From NCBI RefSeq assembly GCF_005239225.2, contig NC_133301.1, positions 1,245,001 through 1,309,000 of the forward strand: a DNA stretch of 64,000 nucleotides. Reading direction: 5' to 3'. The translations under genes and the position numbers were made by a program. The notes beneath the pieces were generated by a model. The model made no database searches. It was not told the origin of the DNA and saw nothing but the letters and a program-made list of their open reading frames with translations. The stretch is from Populus alba. Its lineage: Eukaryota > Streptophyta > Magnoliopsida > Malpighiales > Salicaceae. Below, piece after piece: positions 1 through 12,324 of this stretch (its first letter is position 1; each line of letters begins with the position of its first letter).

Positions 1-706
1 ATTATATTTATTAACTAAAAAAATCTTTGGATATACACAATTGTCAAATATAGTTTGTTTATTTGCAATCAATCAAACAAACTACTCACTTGTGAAAAGA
101 TAATTCTTCATAGAAAAAAAAACATAATTTTTTTACATCAAAAACTTAGTTAAAAACACGTATTTGTATTATAGGTATTTAAAAAACTTAGTCAGAAACT
201 AATTTTAAAAATAATTTAAGTTTTGAAGTTATAGATTAACTCTTAGATTATCATATTAATTCAAGCCAGTTAAAATAATACATATTATCGGGTTTAACTG
301 ATTCAAATAAATTATTAAAAATTTAAATATATTTGTCAGGATTTTATTAAATCAATGTTTTTTTTTTATTTAATTTGAAATATGAGTTTTTGGGGTTAAC
401 GGGTAAAGTTTAATGACTACTATTCATATCAATCTCGCTCGCAAACAATCCTTGATCTCTAGCCCATCTGGCCTGCTAGAAGCCACAACTTCATAGCCCA
501 CAACACTATGGTTTGGGCTCGTAAACTAAAAGATAGTTTCTTTTTTTGCCGGCTTGCAAAAAGAAAAAAAGAAAGAAAGTAGCTTCAGCAGTCAGCACTT
601 ACGAACAAGAAAGAACCTGCGAAGTTAATTGAATTCGTGATACGTACAAAGAAATTGTCGAACGAACTGTGAAAGAAGATAAGAAAACACGACAGCGAAA
701 AGAGAA
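1..706. other. 5' flank of the ARL1-like gene
   Basis: AT-rich flank with no supportable coding sequence. Roughly the last 150 bases are less AT-rich and purine-rich, and run without interruption into the first coding exon, so they probably hold the promoter and 5'UTR. No clear TATA box was picked out. Confidence 0.5.
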
Positions 707-3700
707 ATGGGGCTTTTGTTTAGTAGAATGTTCTCTTCTTTATTTGGTAATCAAGAAGCTCGAATCCTAGTCCTCGGTCTCGACAATGCTGGCAAAACCA
801 CCATTCTTTGTAACGTCCCCCTCTCTTTTTTTCTGCTATTTTTTGTGGGGTTTTTCTACCTCTACTTATTTTTGATGTTTTGATGTTTTTCCCTTTTATG
901 TTCTGATTTAGATCGGCTTCAAATGGGAGAGGTAGTCTCCACGATCCCAAGTGAGCTTCTTCTTCTTCTTCTTTTATTTTTTTGAGTTGGGAATTAATTT
1001 TTCTGCTATGATTTTCCCTATTATTTTGTTACCGCTAATCTGATGGAATTTTTTTTTTTTATTTTTTTTAAATGTGGTGTAGCAATTGGGTTCAATGTGG
1101 AAACTGTACAGTATAACAACATTAAGTTCCAAGTGTGGGATTTAGGTAAGTAATTGATTTTTATTCCAATAAGTAATATAGTTTTAGAATTGGTTTTACT
1201 ATGTAATGAAGAGATACTGACAGCTAATGTGCAGTAGAGTGATTGAGTTGAGGGGTCAAGTTAAGTGGGTTTGATTGTGATTAACTTGTTTAGCAATTTT
1301 TGTTTCACAGCAGATGTTTACGGTTTTTTTTAAAGGGTCTTAGTGTGTGGATCTGAACTATAAGGGTGTGTGAAATGGCTGTTCGGTTCTAATTTTGTTG
1401 CCTTTGGGTTAATGAAATGAAGGAGGTTTTCTATAGTAATTTTCTAGTATATTTGCTATGCTGTTCAAGTTTATGAAATCAATGTAAATTAAATTGCTTC
1501 GTGGTTTGGTGATACAGGTGGACAAACAAGTATCAGGTAACTTTTCTCCCTTCTTCTTTGAAGAAAATTCAGTATACATTGTGTAGAAATTGTTTGCCAC
1601 CTTTGCTGTTGATTGGTGTTCTTAGTAGGAATGTTGGTGCATTTAGTTTTCATATCGCATAAAGCATATATGTGTCGTTAAGGAGCACAATTACAGAAAA
1701 GCTATCAATTAAATTTCAATGATCTTAAAATCCTTCATGAACTTATCCTTAGTTCTCTCTCGAGTTGTTTGTGTGTGTCTATTCTGATTCCTTGATAGTA
1801 GATATTTGGCATGCAGTAGTCTGTTATTCCCCCATCCCTTCCCTGTGATTGAATTTATTTGTTTATTTCAGGCCATATTGGAGGTGTTATTTCCCAAATA
1901 CTCAAGCTGTAATTTATGTGGTAGATTCAAGTGACACGGAAAGAATTGGAATAGCCAAAGAAGAATTTCATTCAATTTTGGAGGTACTTACAGAGTATCT
2001 GTTTTATTATTAGTTTGTAGAGTTCAAGGATGCTGTTACAACTTTGTCTTTCTTTTTTTTCCCTTTTGACAGATTTAAATGCTAGCTTAGTTGGTAATGT
2101 TTGCTCACATTCTCCCAGATATAGCCATTGGTCTAGGTTGCCCACTTCAATTTCAACGTAGATGTTGACTTTTGATTGCTTGGGGAATGGAAAAAGATAA
2201 CAAGCAAAAGGCAGCAGATTTAGTCTCTTGATTTGTTACTTGTATTTTTTCCATAAATTTGGTGACTATTAATGTGATATACTGAAGATAACAATTATTA
2301 GTACGAGGCTGTGGAGTTAAGTAGGTTACTTTTCTAATAATATGCAACATATCTGGACAACAAATATGGGTTCCAGTTTCATTTGGTCCGCCATGTGAAA
2401 AGGAGAGTGCAATTTATGGGATAGTGAGTTGTTGGGATTATTGGTTGCTATCAATCAGGTTTAATAATTTCTTCACAAAAATTAAAAGCTAGAGAGTGAG
2501 AAAGAGAATAAATGAAATATCCGTTTGTTTGTCAGCTCTTTTATATTCTGAACAGGCTTGTTTCTCATGTAAATAGGGACATTTTTATCATGCTTACATC
2601 TATTGGAAAACAGACTAATTTTCATTAGCTCTGATGGCATCTAAGAACTCCAATTTATGAAATTGGACCATTGTGCAGGAGGAAGAGTTGAAAGGTGCAG
2701 CTGTCCTCATTTTTGCAAACAAGCAGGTGAAGAATATTCTCTTTATCATCCGCAATTTGGATAAATTTTGGTAGTTCCTATATTTATATGGGAGATAATT
2801 GATTGGTTTGATCATCCCAAAGTAGGCTTCTTTATCCTCTCAGATTTGTTTATACAATACAAGCCAAAAGTTTTCAATATAACTTCTCCATTCTATGGGG
2901 AAAAAAATCTGTCACCAACCACTGGAGTTTCTTATATTAACAGGATCTCCCTGGTGCACTTGATGATGCTGCTGTGACTGAGGCATTGGAGTTGCACAAA
3001 ATAAAAAGTCGCCAATGGGCCATCTTCAAAGCTTGTGCCACAAAGGGTGAAGGCCTCTTTGAGGGTTTGGACTGGTAAGCATTCTTATCATAAATTACTG
3101 GACGTGCATGTACGCTTAAATTCAAAGGATTACGTGCTGGTTTATCATATATGGTATCACCTAGATGTAGTGTGGTTAATATTTGATGTTGCAAAGATCA
3201 AACTGATGGGGCATGCTGGCAGCATCCCCCAAAGGCCTTTAGAAGGTGATCTAAGAATGATTCCAATGCTCACGCATTTATTTGGTGTGTGGCTAATGAT
3301 GGAAAACTTAGTTGGGGACTTGAGTAATTCGTGAGGGTATTTTAGTAATTTTCAGATATGCTGGAAATTATAGTATTTTATTTCTGTTTAGTATTTTATT
3401 AGTGCTAAAGTTATGAGGTTTTCCTATTCTATATAGGAATAGTTATGTTGGAGATTTAGGAATCCTTTTCCTTATTGGATTTGGACAACCAAAACTCTAT
3501 AAATAAGAATGTAGTCTTTCAATAATTTAGGATACAATAATATCAAATAATTTCCGGCCATTTTGCTTTGATTGAGTCACTCGATCTCCTCTTAGGTGGG
3601 ACTCTTAAGAACCTTGGGTGTGACTCCTAGAATCTATCCACATCCTTCTTCGAATTCCATTTCAAATCAATATTAATAATGTTCTAACAGTCTCAAAAAA

Positions 3701-4360
3701 GTCAGATTCACAACAGCCCCTAGGCTGTCCTGCATCACAATCTATTTTATTTTTTATCCTGAAAAGAAAACCCCATTTTGCCAAGACCATGTTTCTTTCT
3801 CATTCTACTCAAGTCTAATTGATAATGCATATTTTGATTGGTGTGTAGTGATTGGTTTGGAAATGAAACAAAAGATTGGTTTGGTTTATAGAGTTTTCAT
3901 GCATGGGTAGATAGCAATTGTTTTGTCACATGTTCTTTGTGAATCACATGTTCTGTTAAGCATGTGAATCTCATTAGGTAGGAGCATATTTTATCTTTAG
4001 TGAAGGTTAGGACCATAACCAATTTATCCTTCCCAGGACTTGCATGTGTGGGACCAACATCGCATATTGTTCTTCACCCTTCACATCTCGAAACCTTTCA
4101 GATTTTTGTTTCATAAACAATGTTAGTGTGGGTTCAAAATCTTATCTCTTCAGGCCTCATGGCATCGCAAGCACACTTTCACATGCGTTCACACAATATC
4201 CATAACTTGGTTACCGCTCTCTTTAGTGCCAATGTATATGCGATTGCTTTCTCTGTGGTACTGGAGTTTGGTGCCTTGTAATTAATTACTTGACATAAAT
4301 GCCTAAGCGGAAATCAACTTTTGCAGGCTGAGTAACACTCTCAAGTCAGGAGGTGGCTAA
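707..4360 (+). CDS. ARL1: ARL1 / ARF3-type small GTPase
   Basis: Eight coding exons: 707-809, 912-950, 1083-1145, 1518-1536, 1872-1983, 2679-2726, 2944-3074 and 4327-4360. All have GT-AG borders and compatible phases, giving 549 nt and 182 aa, the usual family length. The product starts [11 protein letters not shown], so Gly2 is available for N-myristoylation. G motifs are visible: P-loop GLDNAGKT at residues 24-31, WDLGGQ at 66-71, NKQD at 126-129, and a CATKG motif near 159-163. The family regulates trans-Golgi traffic and recruits GRIP-domain golgins when GTP-bound. The sequence is very close to what I recall of Arabidopsis ARL1/ARF3. The last intron (1252 bp) carries repeat-like sequence, and exon 4 is a 19-nt microexon. 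Confidence 0.96.
3284..3690 (+). mobile_element. Probable LTR fragment inside the ARL1 intron 7
   Basis: The segment begins TGTGTGGC and ends near TTCTAACA. It contains a TATAAATAAG promoter-like box near 3501 followed by R/U5-like sequence, an order typical of a short copia-type solo LTR. I could not find a clean 5-bp target duplication, so the edges are approximate and the call is tentative. Confidence 0.4.
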
Positions 4361-5450
4361 CTTTGTTCAAGGAAGTTCCAGAACGAGCATAATCTCATGT
4401 ACAAAAATGCTGGAGCAGTAAATATCATTATCCTCGGTACCGATCGGACTTCTCAATTCCTTACTTTCATTTGGAGCTTAAAGTACTGACTTACATTATG
4501 ATTTTGGGGAAAGTGATGCAAATATACATATTTTTCTTGTATGCTGCTTTAACTCAATACACTATTGGTTGCTACCTTTATTTTTGTGTTGTTCCCTCAA
4601 TTCAGTCTCTGTTAAGTTCGGAGGGCCTTTGTTCTTTACTGTGATTCTTCAATAGCATTACACAGGCTGTGGCTGCCGTTGAAGAGAATGCTCCAAACAA
4701 TTGAGCCAGGCCTCTTTCCCGAGGAGCTCGTGAGCTGTGAGTCGAGTTGTAAACCGGGGCTATCCAATTTGACCAACACAAACTGCACGCTAGGGGGCAT
4801 TGGCTTCAAAACTTTGATCAATTTGCCTAGATGCTTGTCGTTCTTTACACCATTTGAGGCCAGAACGAGTATGCAAATCAAAGCTATGAAACCGAGCTAC
4901 CCTGAGTTGATATGGTTTAACTGGTTAAATTAAATGATATTGTTATAATTTTTTTAAAATAAAAATAAAAATGATGTTTTGCATTTAAAAAAAAAAAATT
5001 AATTTGAATTTTGACTAGTTTAGACAGATAACGAATTAATTTACTGGTCTGGGTTGCTTCTTTTTTTTTTTTTTTTTTTTTTACTTTGGGCTTAGGTGAG
5101 GGTAGGTTGGCCAAGTCTTAAATCCAACAAGTTGCAGTTTGATATTGCGGTGTGGCCGTACTTTTCAGATTAATATTTAGGTGGGCTTAAGGATACCGAG
5201 ATAGCAAGTTGCGCACACATGAAGTGCTTAGGAGAAAAATAAAAGTGAAAAAAAGATATTCGAGATTCAGTCCGAAATCTGTTCACATCCATCCCATCGA
5301 AGTCCAAGTAGCAGTATGGTAACGTGAGGAAAGAGGATTCACTTGAACCTCGACAACCCAGCAGCATGGAGTATTTTATGCACTTTCTTATTAACTACAT
5401 TCATTGCTAGAATCACTTGCTGTTCCCACTTCTCATCGGTTTTTTTTTTT
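4361..5450. other. 3' flank of the ARL1-like gene, unassigned
   Basis: The early part is probably 3'UTR. Positions 4640-4920 are more GC-balanced than their surroundings and open in one frame on each strand, about 80 codons each. Neither translation is recognised and neither is joined to a convincing splice structure. The rest is poly-T and AT-rich. Confidence 0.35.
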
Positions 5451-5454
5451 TTTG

Positions 5455-5810
5455 GATATCAGATATTGTTTATTTTTATATTTTAAAAAAAATTAATTTT
5501 TTTTAAATTTAAATTAATATTTTTTTATTTTTTTAAATTATTTTGATGTATTGATATTAAAAATAATTTTTTAAAAATAAAAAAAATATTATTTTAATAT
5601 ATTTTCAAATAAAAAATATTTTAAAAAAACAACTGCAACTATACCTTCAAACAGGTTCCTACAAGAAAGAGCTTGTCATCTACTTTCCTTTAAATGGAGA
5701 GTGCTTGGGAGTGAGTTTAAAATTTTTTTTTATTTTATAAAAAATATTTTTAATTTTAAAAAAAATATTAAATTAATATTTTTAAATATCAATCATAAAA
5801 TATTTTTCGC
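5455..5810. repeat. AT-rich dispersed repeat, two partial copies
   Basis: The segment holds the motif order of a short interspersed element found many times in this window: a run like aaaatatattaaaataat, then poly-A/T, then a sequence like 'gatattaaaaataattttt'. Comparable copies lie near 8690-8880, 9510-9700, 10180-10310, 14964-15170, 37380-37440, 37800-37990, 38884-39060, 44050-44210, 44360-44510, 60765-60900 and 63725-63900. There is no coding capacity. It resembles a non-autonomous MITE-like family. Confidence 0.5.
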
Positions 5811-6235
5811 ACAATCAATCCCCAACGTTAATTTCTGAGTACTCTAGTCAATTGCAACCTTTCCTCGGACCATTTATTTTCTCTCCCTTTAATTTCAACT
5901 TCCAACATGCTCCAAGGTCTCATCCAACGGCCAAACGGTTTCATTTATTGACAATAGTCTCCGAATACATGCTAACACTCCCCCCTCTCCTTTCTGCCCA
6001 TAAACTCGAGGATAGGAAAGGGCATGCCAGCTAACCCCAAAGTCCCTCTCTGCAGATCCCTCTCGAACATCATCAACTTGCCCTTCCCCTCTGGGCCCCC
6101 CCACGCTCACATTATTCAAACCCTCCTTCCTCCCATAATAATTTCACTATTCCTCTCTTGCTCGCCAACAAAACGCCGAAAACACTCCTTTCTCTCGTGG
6201 GCTCTACCTCCACACATAATTGACCCCTTCAGCGC

Positions 6236-6420
6236 GGTAATTTTTATTTTTAATAGGATTTCTAACTTAGTAGGTTAATTAATAATCATCAATAAAAATA
6301 ACTAGTTGTAGTTAATTTAATTTTTAATAGGATTTCTTAGTAGGTTAATTAATAATTATGAAAACAAATAAGAATAAAATGAGTTATTTTGATAAATAAA
6401 AATTTTGAGAATTTTTCGTT
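6236..6420 (+). repeat. Short dispersed repeat upstream of COL4
   Basis: The unit 'taataggatttc...ttagtaggttaattaa' occurs twice in tandem here. It reappears in the opposite orientation at about 40835-40990. It is AT-rich and non-coding. It lies about 300 bp upstream of the COL4 start, so it may form part of the promoter flank. Confidence 0.45.
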
Positions 6421-6723
6421 TACATAGAACTATGATTATTACATAGTTTTCTTGTATATATTTTAATAGCCATGGATGAAAAGAAACGGATAAAAAGTAA
6501 AAAAAAAACCAATCGAAATCCTTTATATTTGGCTAAGATCGATCCACATGTCGATCTCCTATTTGTCAATCCTTAGATCTCCTGGATCCCACTAGATAGA
6601 CAACAGTGAACCATTACCACAGCACCACCAATCCAACAAAACTAGGCTTCCTACTTTTTCGACGAAGGCACAACACTACAGAAGAGAAGCTTAAGGCCTT
6701 CGTACTCCTCATCTTCTTCCTCA

Positions 6724-7861
6724 ATGGCTTCAAAGCTCTGTGACTCATGCAAGTCAGCAACAGCAACGTTGTTTTGTCGAGCTGACTCAGCTTTTCTATG
6801 CATCAGCTGCGACTCTAAAATCCACGCGGCAAACAAGCTTGCCTCTCGGCACGCGCGTGTCTCGGTCTGCGAAGTCTGTGAACAAGCCCCAGCCCATTTC
6901 ACCTGCAAGGCAGACGCAGCTGCTCTCTGTGTTACCTGTGACCGTGACATCCACTCGGCAAACCCTCTCGCTAGTCGGCACGAGCGTGTCCCTATCACTC
7001 CCTTTTTCGACTCATCCTCCACTGTGCACGGCGGTGGGGCACCTGTGAACTTGTTGGAGGATCGGTACTTTGATGAAGTGGATGGTGGTCGTGGTGATGT
7101 TAGCAGGGAGGAGGCAGAGGCGGAGTCGTGGCTGTTGCCTAACCCGGGCGGGGGGACTACTAAGGGGGTGGATAGTATGGATCTGAATACCGGTCAGTAT
7201 GTGTTTGGTTCGGAAATGGATCCGTATTTGGATTTGGATCCGTATGTGGATCCAAAAGTGGAAGTGCAAGAGCAGAACAGTTCAGGGACTACTGATGGGG
7301 TGGTGCCTGTGCAACGTAACAAACTAGGATTTCAAGCTCCTGCTTTGGTCAATGATAATTGCTGCTATGAGTTGGATTTCTCTACTGGATCTAAGTCTTT
7401 CGGTGGTGGCTATGGCTATAACTCTTTGAGCCACAGTGTAAGTTTTCTTAATTGAATGTTTTGTTTCTTATAGAGAGTATAAAGTAATGAATCTCCAGTC
7501 CTCAATTTATGAGCTTTCACTGCAGGTTTCTTCTTCATCTCTTGATGTTGGAGTGGTACCAGATGGAAGTGGAAGTACCTTGACAGACATATCTAACCCA
7601 TACTGTAGTAGATCAGTGAGCAACGGAATGGAGTCAGCAAACCAGACAGTGCAACTATCGGCAGTTGACCGTGAAGCAAGGGTGTTGAGGTACAGAGAGA
7701 AGAGGAAGAACAGAAAATTCGAGAAGACTATTCGATACGCCTCAAGAAAAGCCTATGCCGAAACAAGGCCACGAATCAAAGGAAGGTTCGCTAAACGTAC
7801 AGATACTGAAGTCGAGGTTGATCGTAGTCTTTATGGATTCGGTGTTGTTCCATCGTTCTAA
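6724..7861 (+). CDS. COL4: CONSTANS-LIKE 4 type B-box zinc-finger / CCT transcription regulator
   Basis: Two exons, 6724-7437 and 7526-7861 (GT-AG, phase 0), encode 349 aa. Two tandem B-boxes occupy about residues 5-83 with the expected Cys/Asp/His ligands (CDSC...C...CDSK, then CEVC...C...CDRD). A CCT domain lies at about 287-329 ([20 protein letters not shown]), followed by the C-terminal GFGVVPSF tail. The middle region holds the group-I signature NTGQYVFGS...DPYLDLD and the GVVPVQ motif. The family acts in the nucleus in photoperiod, flowering and light or stress responses. The 238/111-aa split places the intron between the B-box/middle region and the CCT half, as in CO-like group I genes. 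COL3 or COL5 is a less likely assignment. Confidence 0.94.
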
Positions 7862-10700
7862 TTTCACTTGTCTTTCCCTAATATTGTTGTTGGATTGACA
7901 AAGCTAGAATTCGAATTTGTCGACCTCACAAGACGACTGGTGAGTTCCGATGAGCTTCAAGCTCATTGGTGATCACTCCCTCCTTGTTGTAACAATAATT
8001 CTAAGTCTTTTTTGTATCTCCTTTTGTATAGGAGATTGATGTTGTAATCTTTGTTGCCCACCAGTGGTGTTGTATATAAGTAGAATGGATTTCTATCTTG
8101 TAGTGATGGTACTGAGCGCTAGAGACCCTTGAATTTGTGCAGCTCTTAAGTGGTAATAACTAATAAGTTTTGTTTTTGATAAGAATGAGCTTCCTGTTTC
8201 CTGGCAATTCCATTGCCGAGGAAGAACTGAAAGATGGGTTGTCGGCTGGCTCTTACATGGAAGGTGGTCAGATCAAAATCAGTGATGCCATTGGCGGATT
8301 AAACTTTTGTTTTGATGTGATTAAAAAAGTAATTTAAGCATGTGGAAGAACAGTTTTTTCTTCATATTATAGGAGGCAAAATCAGAATCACTGATCTTAT
8401 GGGTGGATTCAAGTTATTTTCTCGATAAAGTAATCAGATCTGGGGATGAAGAAAATCATCTCTTGATTTCACAGATGGCGAATCAGGATTTGATGGTTCT
8501 GTACAGTCTTTGTGATTAAATTAGTCTCCGAATTTGCAGATTCCTTGTAGTTGATATGGACATTGTATCAATCTCTTTGGTGGCTTGTGTTGAGTGCTCG
8601 CCGAAATTTCAAAGAATGCCCTGAAATATATGATTGCATTATGGCTCGAGCTTTATCTATCACTTCTAAGAACGTCTGGAGCACGATCCAAATCACGGTT
8701 TTAAAAAATTTAAAATATATTTTGTTATATAAAAAAATTTTTTTTTTTTTATATATATTTTATATTATTTTGATTTATTGATTTCAAAAATAAGTTTTAA
8801 AAAATAAAAAATATATATTATTTTAATATATTTTAACATAAAAAAATATTTTAAAATATAATTACAGTCACACTTTTATGAAAAATGGATCCACAACTCA
8901 TGCTTATGATTAAAACAACAGTTAAAATAAATCATTTAAATTTAAAAAAAAATTAATGAAATTCTGAATGGATTATATTGGTCAACTTTTTCTTATTTAT
9001 TATAAAATTTAATAGTTAGACTATTCATTTGGCATGACAAGTTGCATTTTGCCAACTACCAGCAACAAATCAATTATTATTTTCCATACTTTATCAGCAG
9101 GTTAGATCTAGGCATGAGATTTAATTTATAGCGATAGTTTTTGTAATCACAGTTTTAAAAAATAAATTATAAATTATAATTTTTTCAATTAAGATTTTAA
9201 AAGAATTTTCTATGAAATTCATGCAAAACTATGACGTGCATGAATTAAATAAACACTTTAAAAAATATAAATATGATTAAATTAAAACGCACACCGCAAT
9301 ACATTTAAAAAAGAAGAAGCCAAGACTCTTCATGCAAAAATTATACGAGCTTCCAACTATATTCAAATTTTGACCACTATGATTGGAACTCATGAGAAGA
9401 GTCATGGATTCAAATCTTCTTTTATTAAGAATTTTGAGTCTCGAAATTAGAAAATTTATGGAAAGAGGAGGCAGAGTAATCCCTTGAACCCTAACCATGA
9501 AATGATTAGGTTTGTTTGGGAATGTGGTTGTAGTTGTTTTTCAGTATTTTTTTATACTTAAATGAATTAAAATAATATTTGTTTTTAAATTTTTTAAAAT
9601 TAATTTTGAGATCAACATATCAAAATAATTTAAAAATAATAAAAATAAATTTAAATTTTTATAAAACACAATTTGCATCACCGTACCTAAATATTCTCTT
9701 AGTTTTTATTGTTCTAATACGATTCTAAGGATAGAACAAAACCTTATAACGAGTGTCGATGCATATTCACTAGCCAAGCACTTGCGCGCGCGTGCACAAA
9801 AGAAAAAAAAAACTAGAAAGCGAAGAAGAGCTGTAATAATTTTGCTCAACATTTTCCTTAATAAGATTTGGAGTTAATATCGTTCAAATGGCTTATTTGG
9901 AGGTCTAGCCGGAGCTCTGCAAGCTCTTCTTTGTGCCATATAAGCTCATTAAACAGGACTTCAAGATCTGTGCTCGAAACGACTAATACTACTTGACAAC
10001 TTTCCTGCTAAAATGGTCACGGGTGGGTAGATAGGGACCATGCCTTTGTAAACAACGAAAATCGTGAAAAAACATCATGGTACAATTCAATAAAGATGTT
10101 GAAAAGCATATTCTTTTCATTTCAAGTTCTAGGTTTGTGTTCGTACATGCATTTAGGGCATCTTATCATCATGGTACAAAATAATATATATAATTTTTAT
10201 ATTTTAAAAATTTATTTTTGACATCAATATATTAAAATGATCCAAAAATATTACAAAATAATTTTAAACACAAATAATTTCAAATGTTTTTTTTTAAAAA
10301 AACAATGTTTCTATCATAAAAACATACAAGATTTTAAAATTAAGTTTGTTTGTGTTTGAATTTTAGAGCAAGTTGCAAGAAGAGATTTTCTCACTAGGTG
10401 TAAATTACCTATGAAAACACCCCAAAAAAGATTGGTTTTTCATAGTTTTTTTACTATTTATATAAGCAATAAAACACTTTAATATATTTTTTTAATTATA
10501 TTCCATGTTGTAGTTGGAGTAATTAGCGAATGTGAGTCATCATGAAAATACTAAAAAAATTCTTGAGATCTGCAATTTTTTTTTTTATATTTTATTATAT
10601 TTTAAAAATTTAAATATAATACGGATATACAAACTAGTGGTATGCTAAAAAGTAGATCTAAGTTTTAATGTATAAAATATGGTTAAAGAATATTTTAATC
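7862..10700. other. Intergenic, COL4 3'UTR then AT-rich repeats
   Basis: About 7862-8130 is probably COL4 3'UTR. Near 8265 and 8380 there are two diverged copies of a segment like 'atcaaaatcagtgatgccattggcgg', suggesting a small local duplication. The remainder is AT-rich with several copies of the short dispersed element. I see no gene. Confidence 0.5.
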
Positions 10701-10950
10701 AAAAGAAATGTTCATTCACCAACTAATAGCTAAAATCACTATTTTTCCCCCACGTTATTCATGCCTTGGTTAGCAAGCATAGCATTAGTCGTTTTGTGAC
10801 CAGTATTAGGCAGACGCTCATATGCTTGTACACTTTATATATAATTAATTATTCAACCCTTGTGCAAGCAAGGCAAAGAATTCATAAAAAAAAAAAAGAC
10901 CTCCAGCTCGCAATTAAAAAACCTGTAGGCACTGTCCTCTTAGAAAGTTT

Positions 10951-11493
10951 ATGCCTATAAATTAAACATGCTTCCACTTGGCCCTTCACCATTGCAGCTG
11001 ATTTGCTCTCTTTATCAGCTTCTCTCTCTCTCACCCTCTATGTGTGTGTGTGTGTGTGTGTGTGTTTTTCTTCAATTGTTGTGAGCTATCATATAAGAGG
11101 AGGGCGATGATGATACCATATATGTTCGCTCGCCGGACGTAATGGCGAGATTTTGCCTTGCCGAGCTACTTTATTGCTGTTCTGAGTCCTCTCTTTATCT
11201 CATAAAACTAAGCAGCATTACGCACGCTTCATGCCTATAAATTAAACATGCTCCTCTTGGCCCTTCACCATTGCAGCTGATTTCCTCTCTTAATTTATCA
11301 ACTTCTCTCTCTCTCACCCTCTGTGTGTGTGTGTGTGTTTTTCGTCAATTGTTGTGAGCTATCATATAAAAGTTGTTGTGAGCTATCATATAAGAGGAGG
11401 ACGATGATGATACTATATATGTTCGCTCGCCGGACGTAATGGCAAGATTTTGCCTTGCCGAGCCTGCTTTACTGCTGTTCTGAGTCCTCTCTT
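10951..11493 (+). repeat. Tandem duplication of a promoter/leader-like unit (about 250 bp x 2)
   Basis: Unit 1 (10951-11196) and unit 2 (11231-11493) are highly similar. In order each holds a TATA-like CCTATAAATTA box, a CT-rich leader, a TG microsatellite (11041-11065 in unit 1), the segment gttgtgagctatcatata, a shared 'ttcgctcgccggacgtaatgg' region with a small hairpin, and gctgttctgagtcctctc. Unit 2 also repeats gttgtgagctatcatata internally. There is no long reading frame. The order looks like a transcription start region and leader of a non-coding or unrecognised transcript. I could not match it to a known miRNA precursor. Confidence 0.6.
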
Positions 11494-12324
11494 TTTCTTC
11501 TTGCTATAAAGCATTCAGTTCACGTCATCCTTAATTAATTAAATTATTGTTATTTTTTGTTTTCCTTTCCAGCTGAGGTCCAACATGGTGGAAGTGTTAT
11601 TGTCACTGGCAGCTTTATTTGAATCCAATTCCACGCTGGTTTTACTGAAATTAATAAATTTCAGCGGTCAATTCGGAAGCAAGCCACACTTTTTTTTTTA
11701 ATTCATGTTACTTAAAGCTTTCCAAACACTAAAATTGGATAAATAGTATTAAAATGATTTTATGCTGGGGAGGAAAATGAAGCTGAGGAATTAATTTTTA
11801 AGCTAGCAAGTACAGAACAACTGGCCTTTTCTCCTTCGCTTTGAACTGCCTATCACAGACTTTTCATGGCATAAAGGAAGAAGCATCCTCTAACTGGTAT
11901 TTTTTGGCAGCATAAACTCATTCAATTCGACAATTGATAACAGGTTTAAGACGCGCGCATGGCCGAGAAAGAGCAAGAGGCTTCAGACGGGCAGCGGAGC
12001 AAAACCGAAACAGAGATTCAATTAGCAAGAGAAAGAAAATGAGTATCGAACCGCATTTACAGCAGACGGATGAAATGGATAAAACATAAGACTTCAGACT
12101 CTTTACAGATTCACAAGTGCACAGTTCTAGCTACCTCAAAGACACGATTATGTAAGCTAAAGCATGCAATACACTTTGGCAGCCAATTGACTTCTATCAT
12201 CTATCTATCCTTGAAAATAATACGATGCTATTATCATGATTGGCTTTGCACCGCATGATTTAATGTTGGCCATATTTATCCTTTGGTCAGAATAAAAACC
12301 TAGCATAGCACCAGTTCAGCACGC
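11494..12324. other. Spacer between the leader duplication and the PP2C gene
   Basis: Contains a possible splice acceptor at about 11571 (tttccag before CTGAGG) downstream of the duplicated leader, and a 27-codon ATG frame at 11959. Neither can be assigned. The part nearest 12324 is probably PP2C 3'UTR, read on the minus strand. Confidence 0.35.

Noticed and set aside
10951..11493. Known miRNA precursor
   Set aside because: I compared the core with the conserved plant miRNA families I remember and found no match. The visible stems are too short or irregular to call a precursor.
11959..12042. 27-codon ATG frame (MAEKEQEASDGQ...)
   Set aside because: Short, with no domain, no recognisable relatives and no supporting splice evidence. 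Kept only as part of the spacer description.
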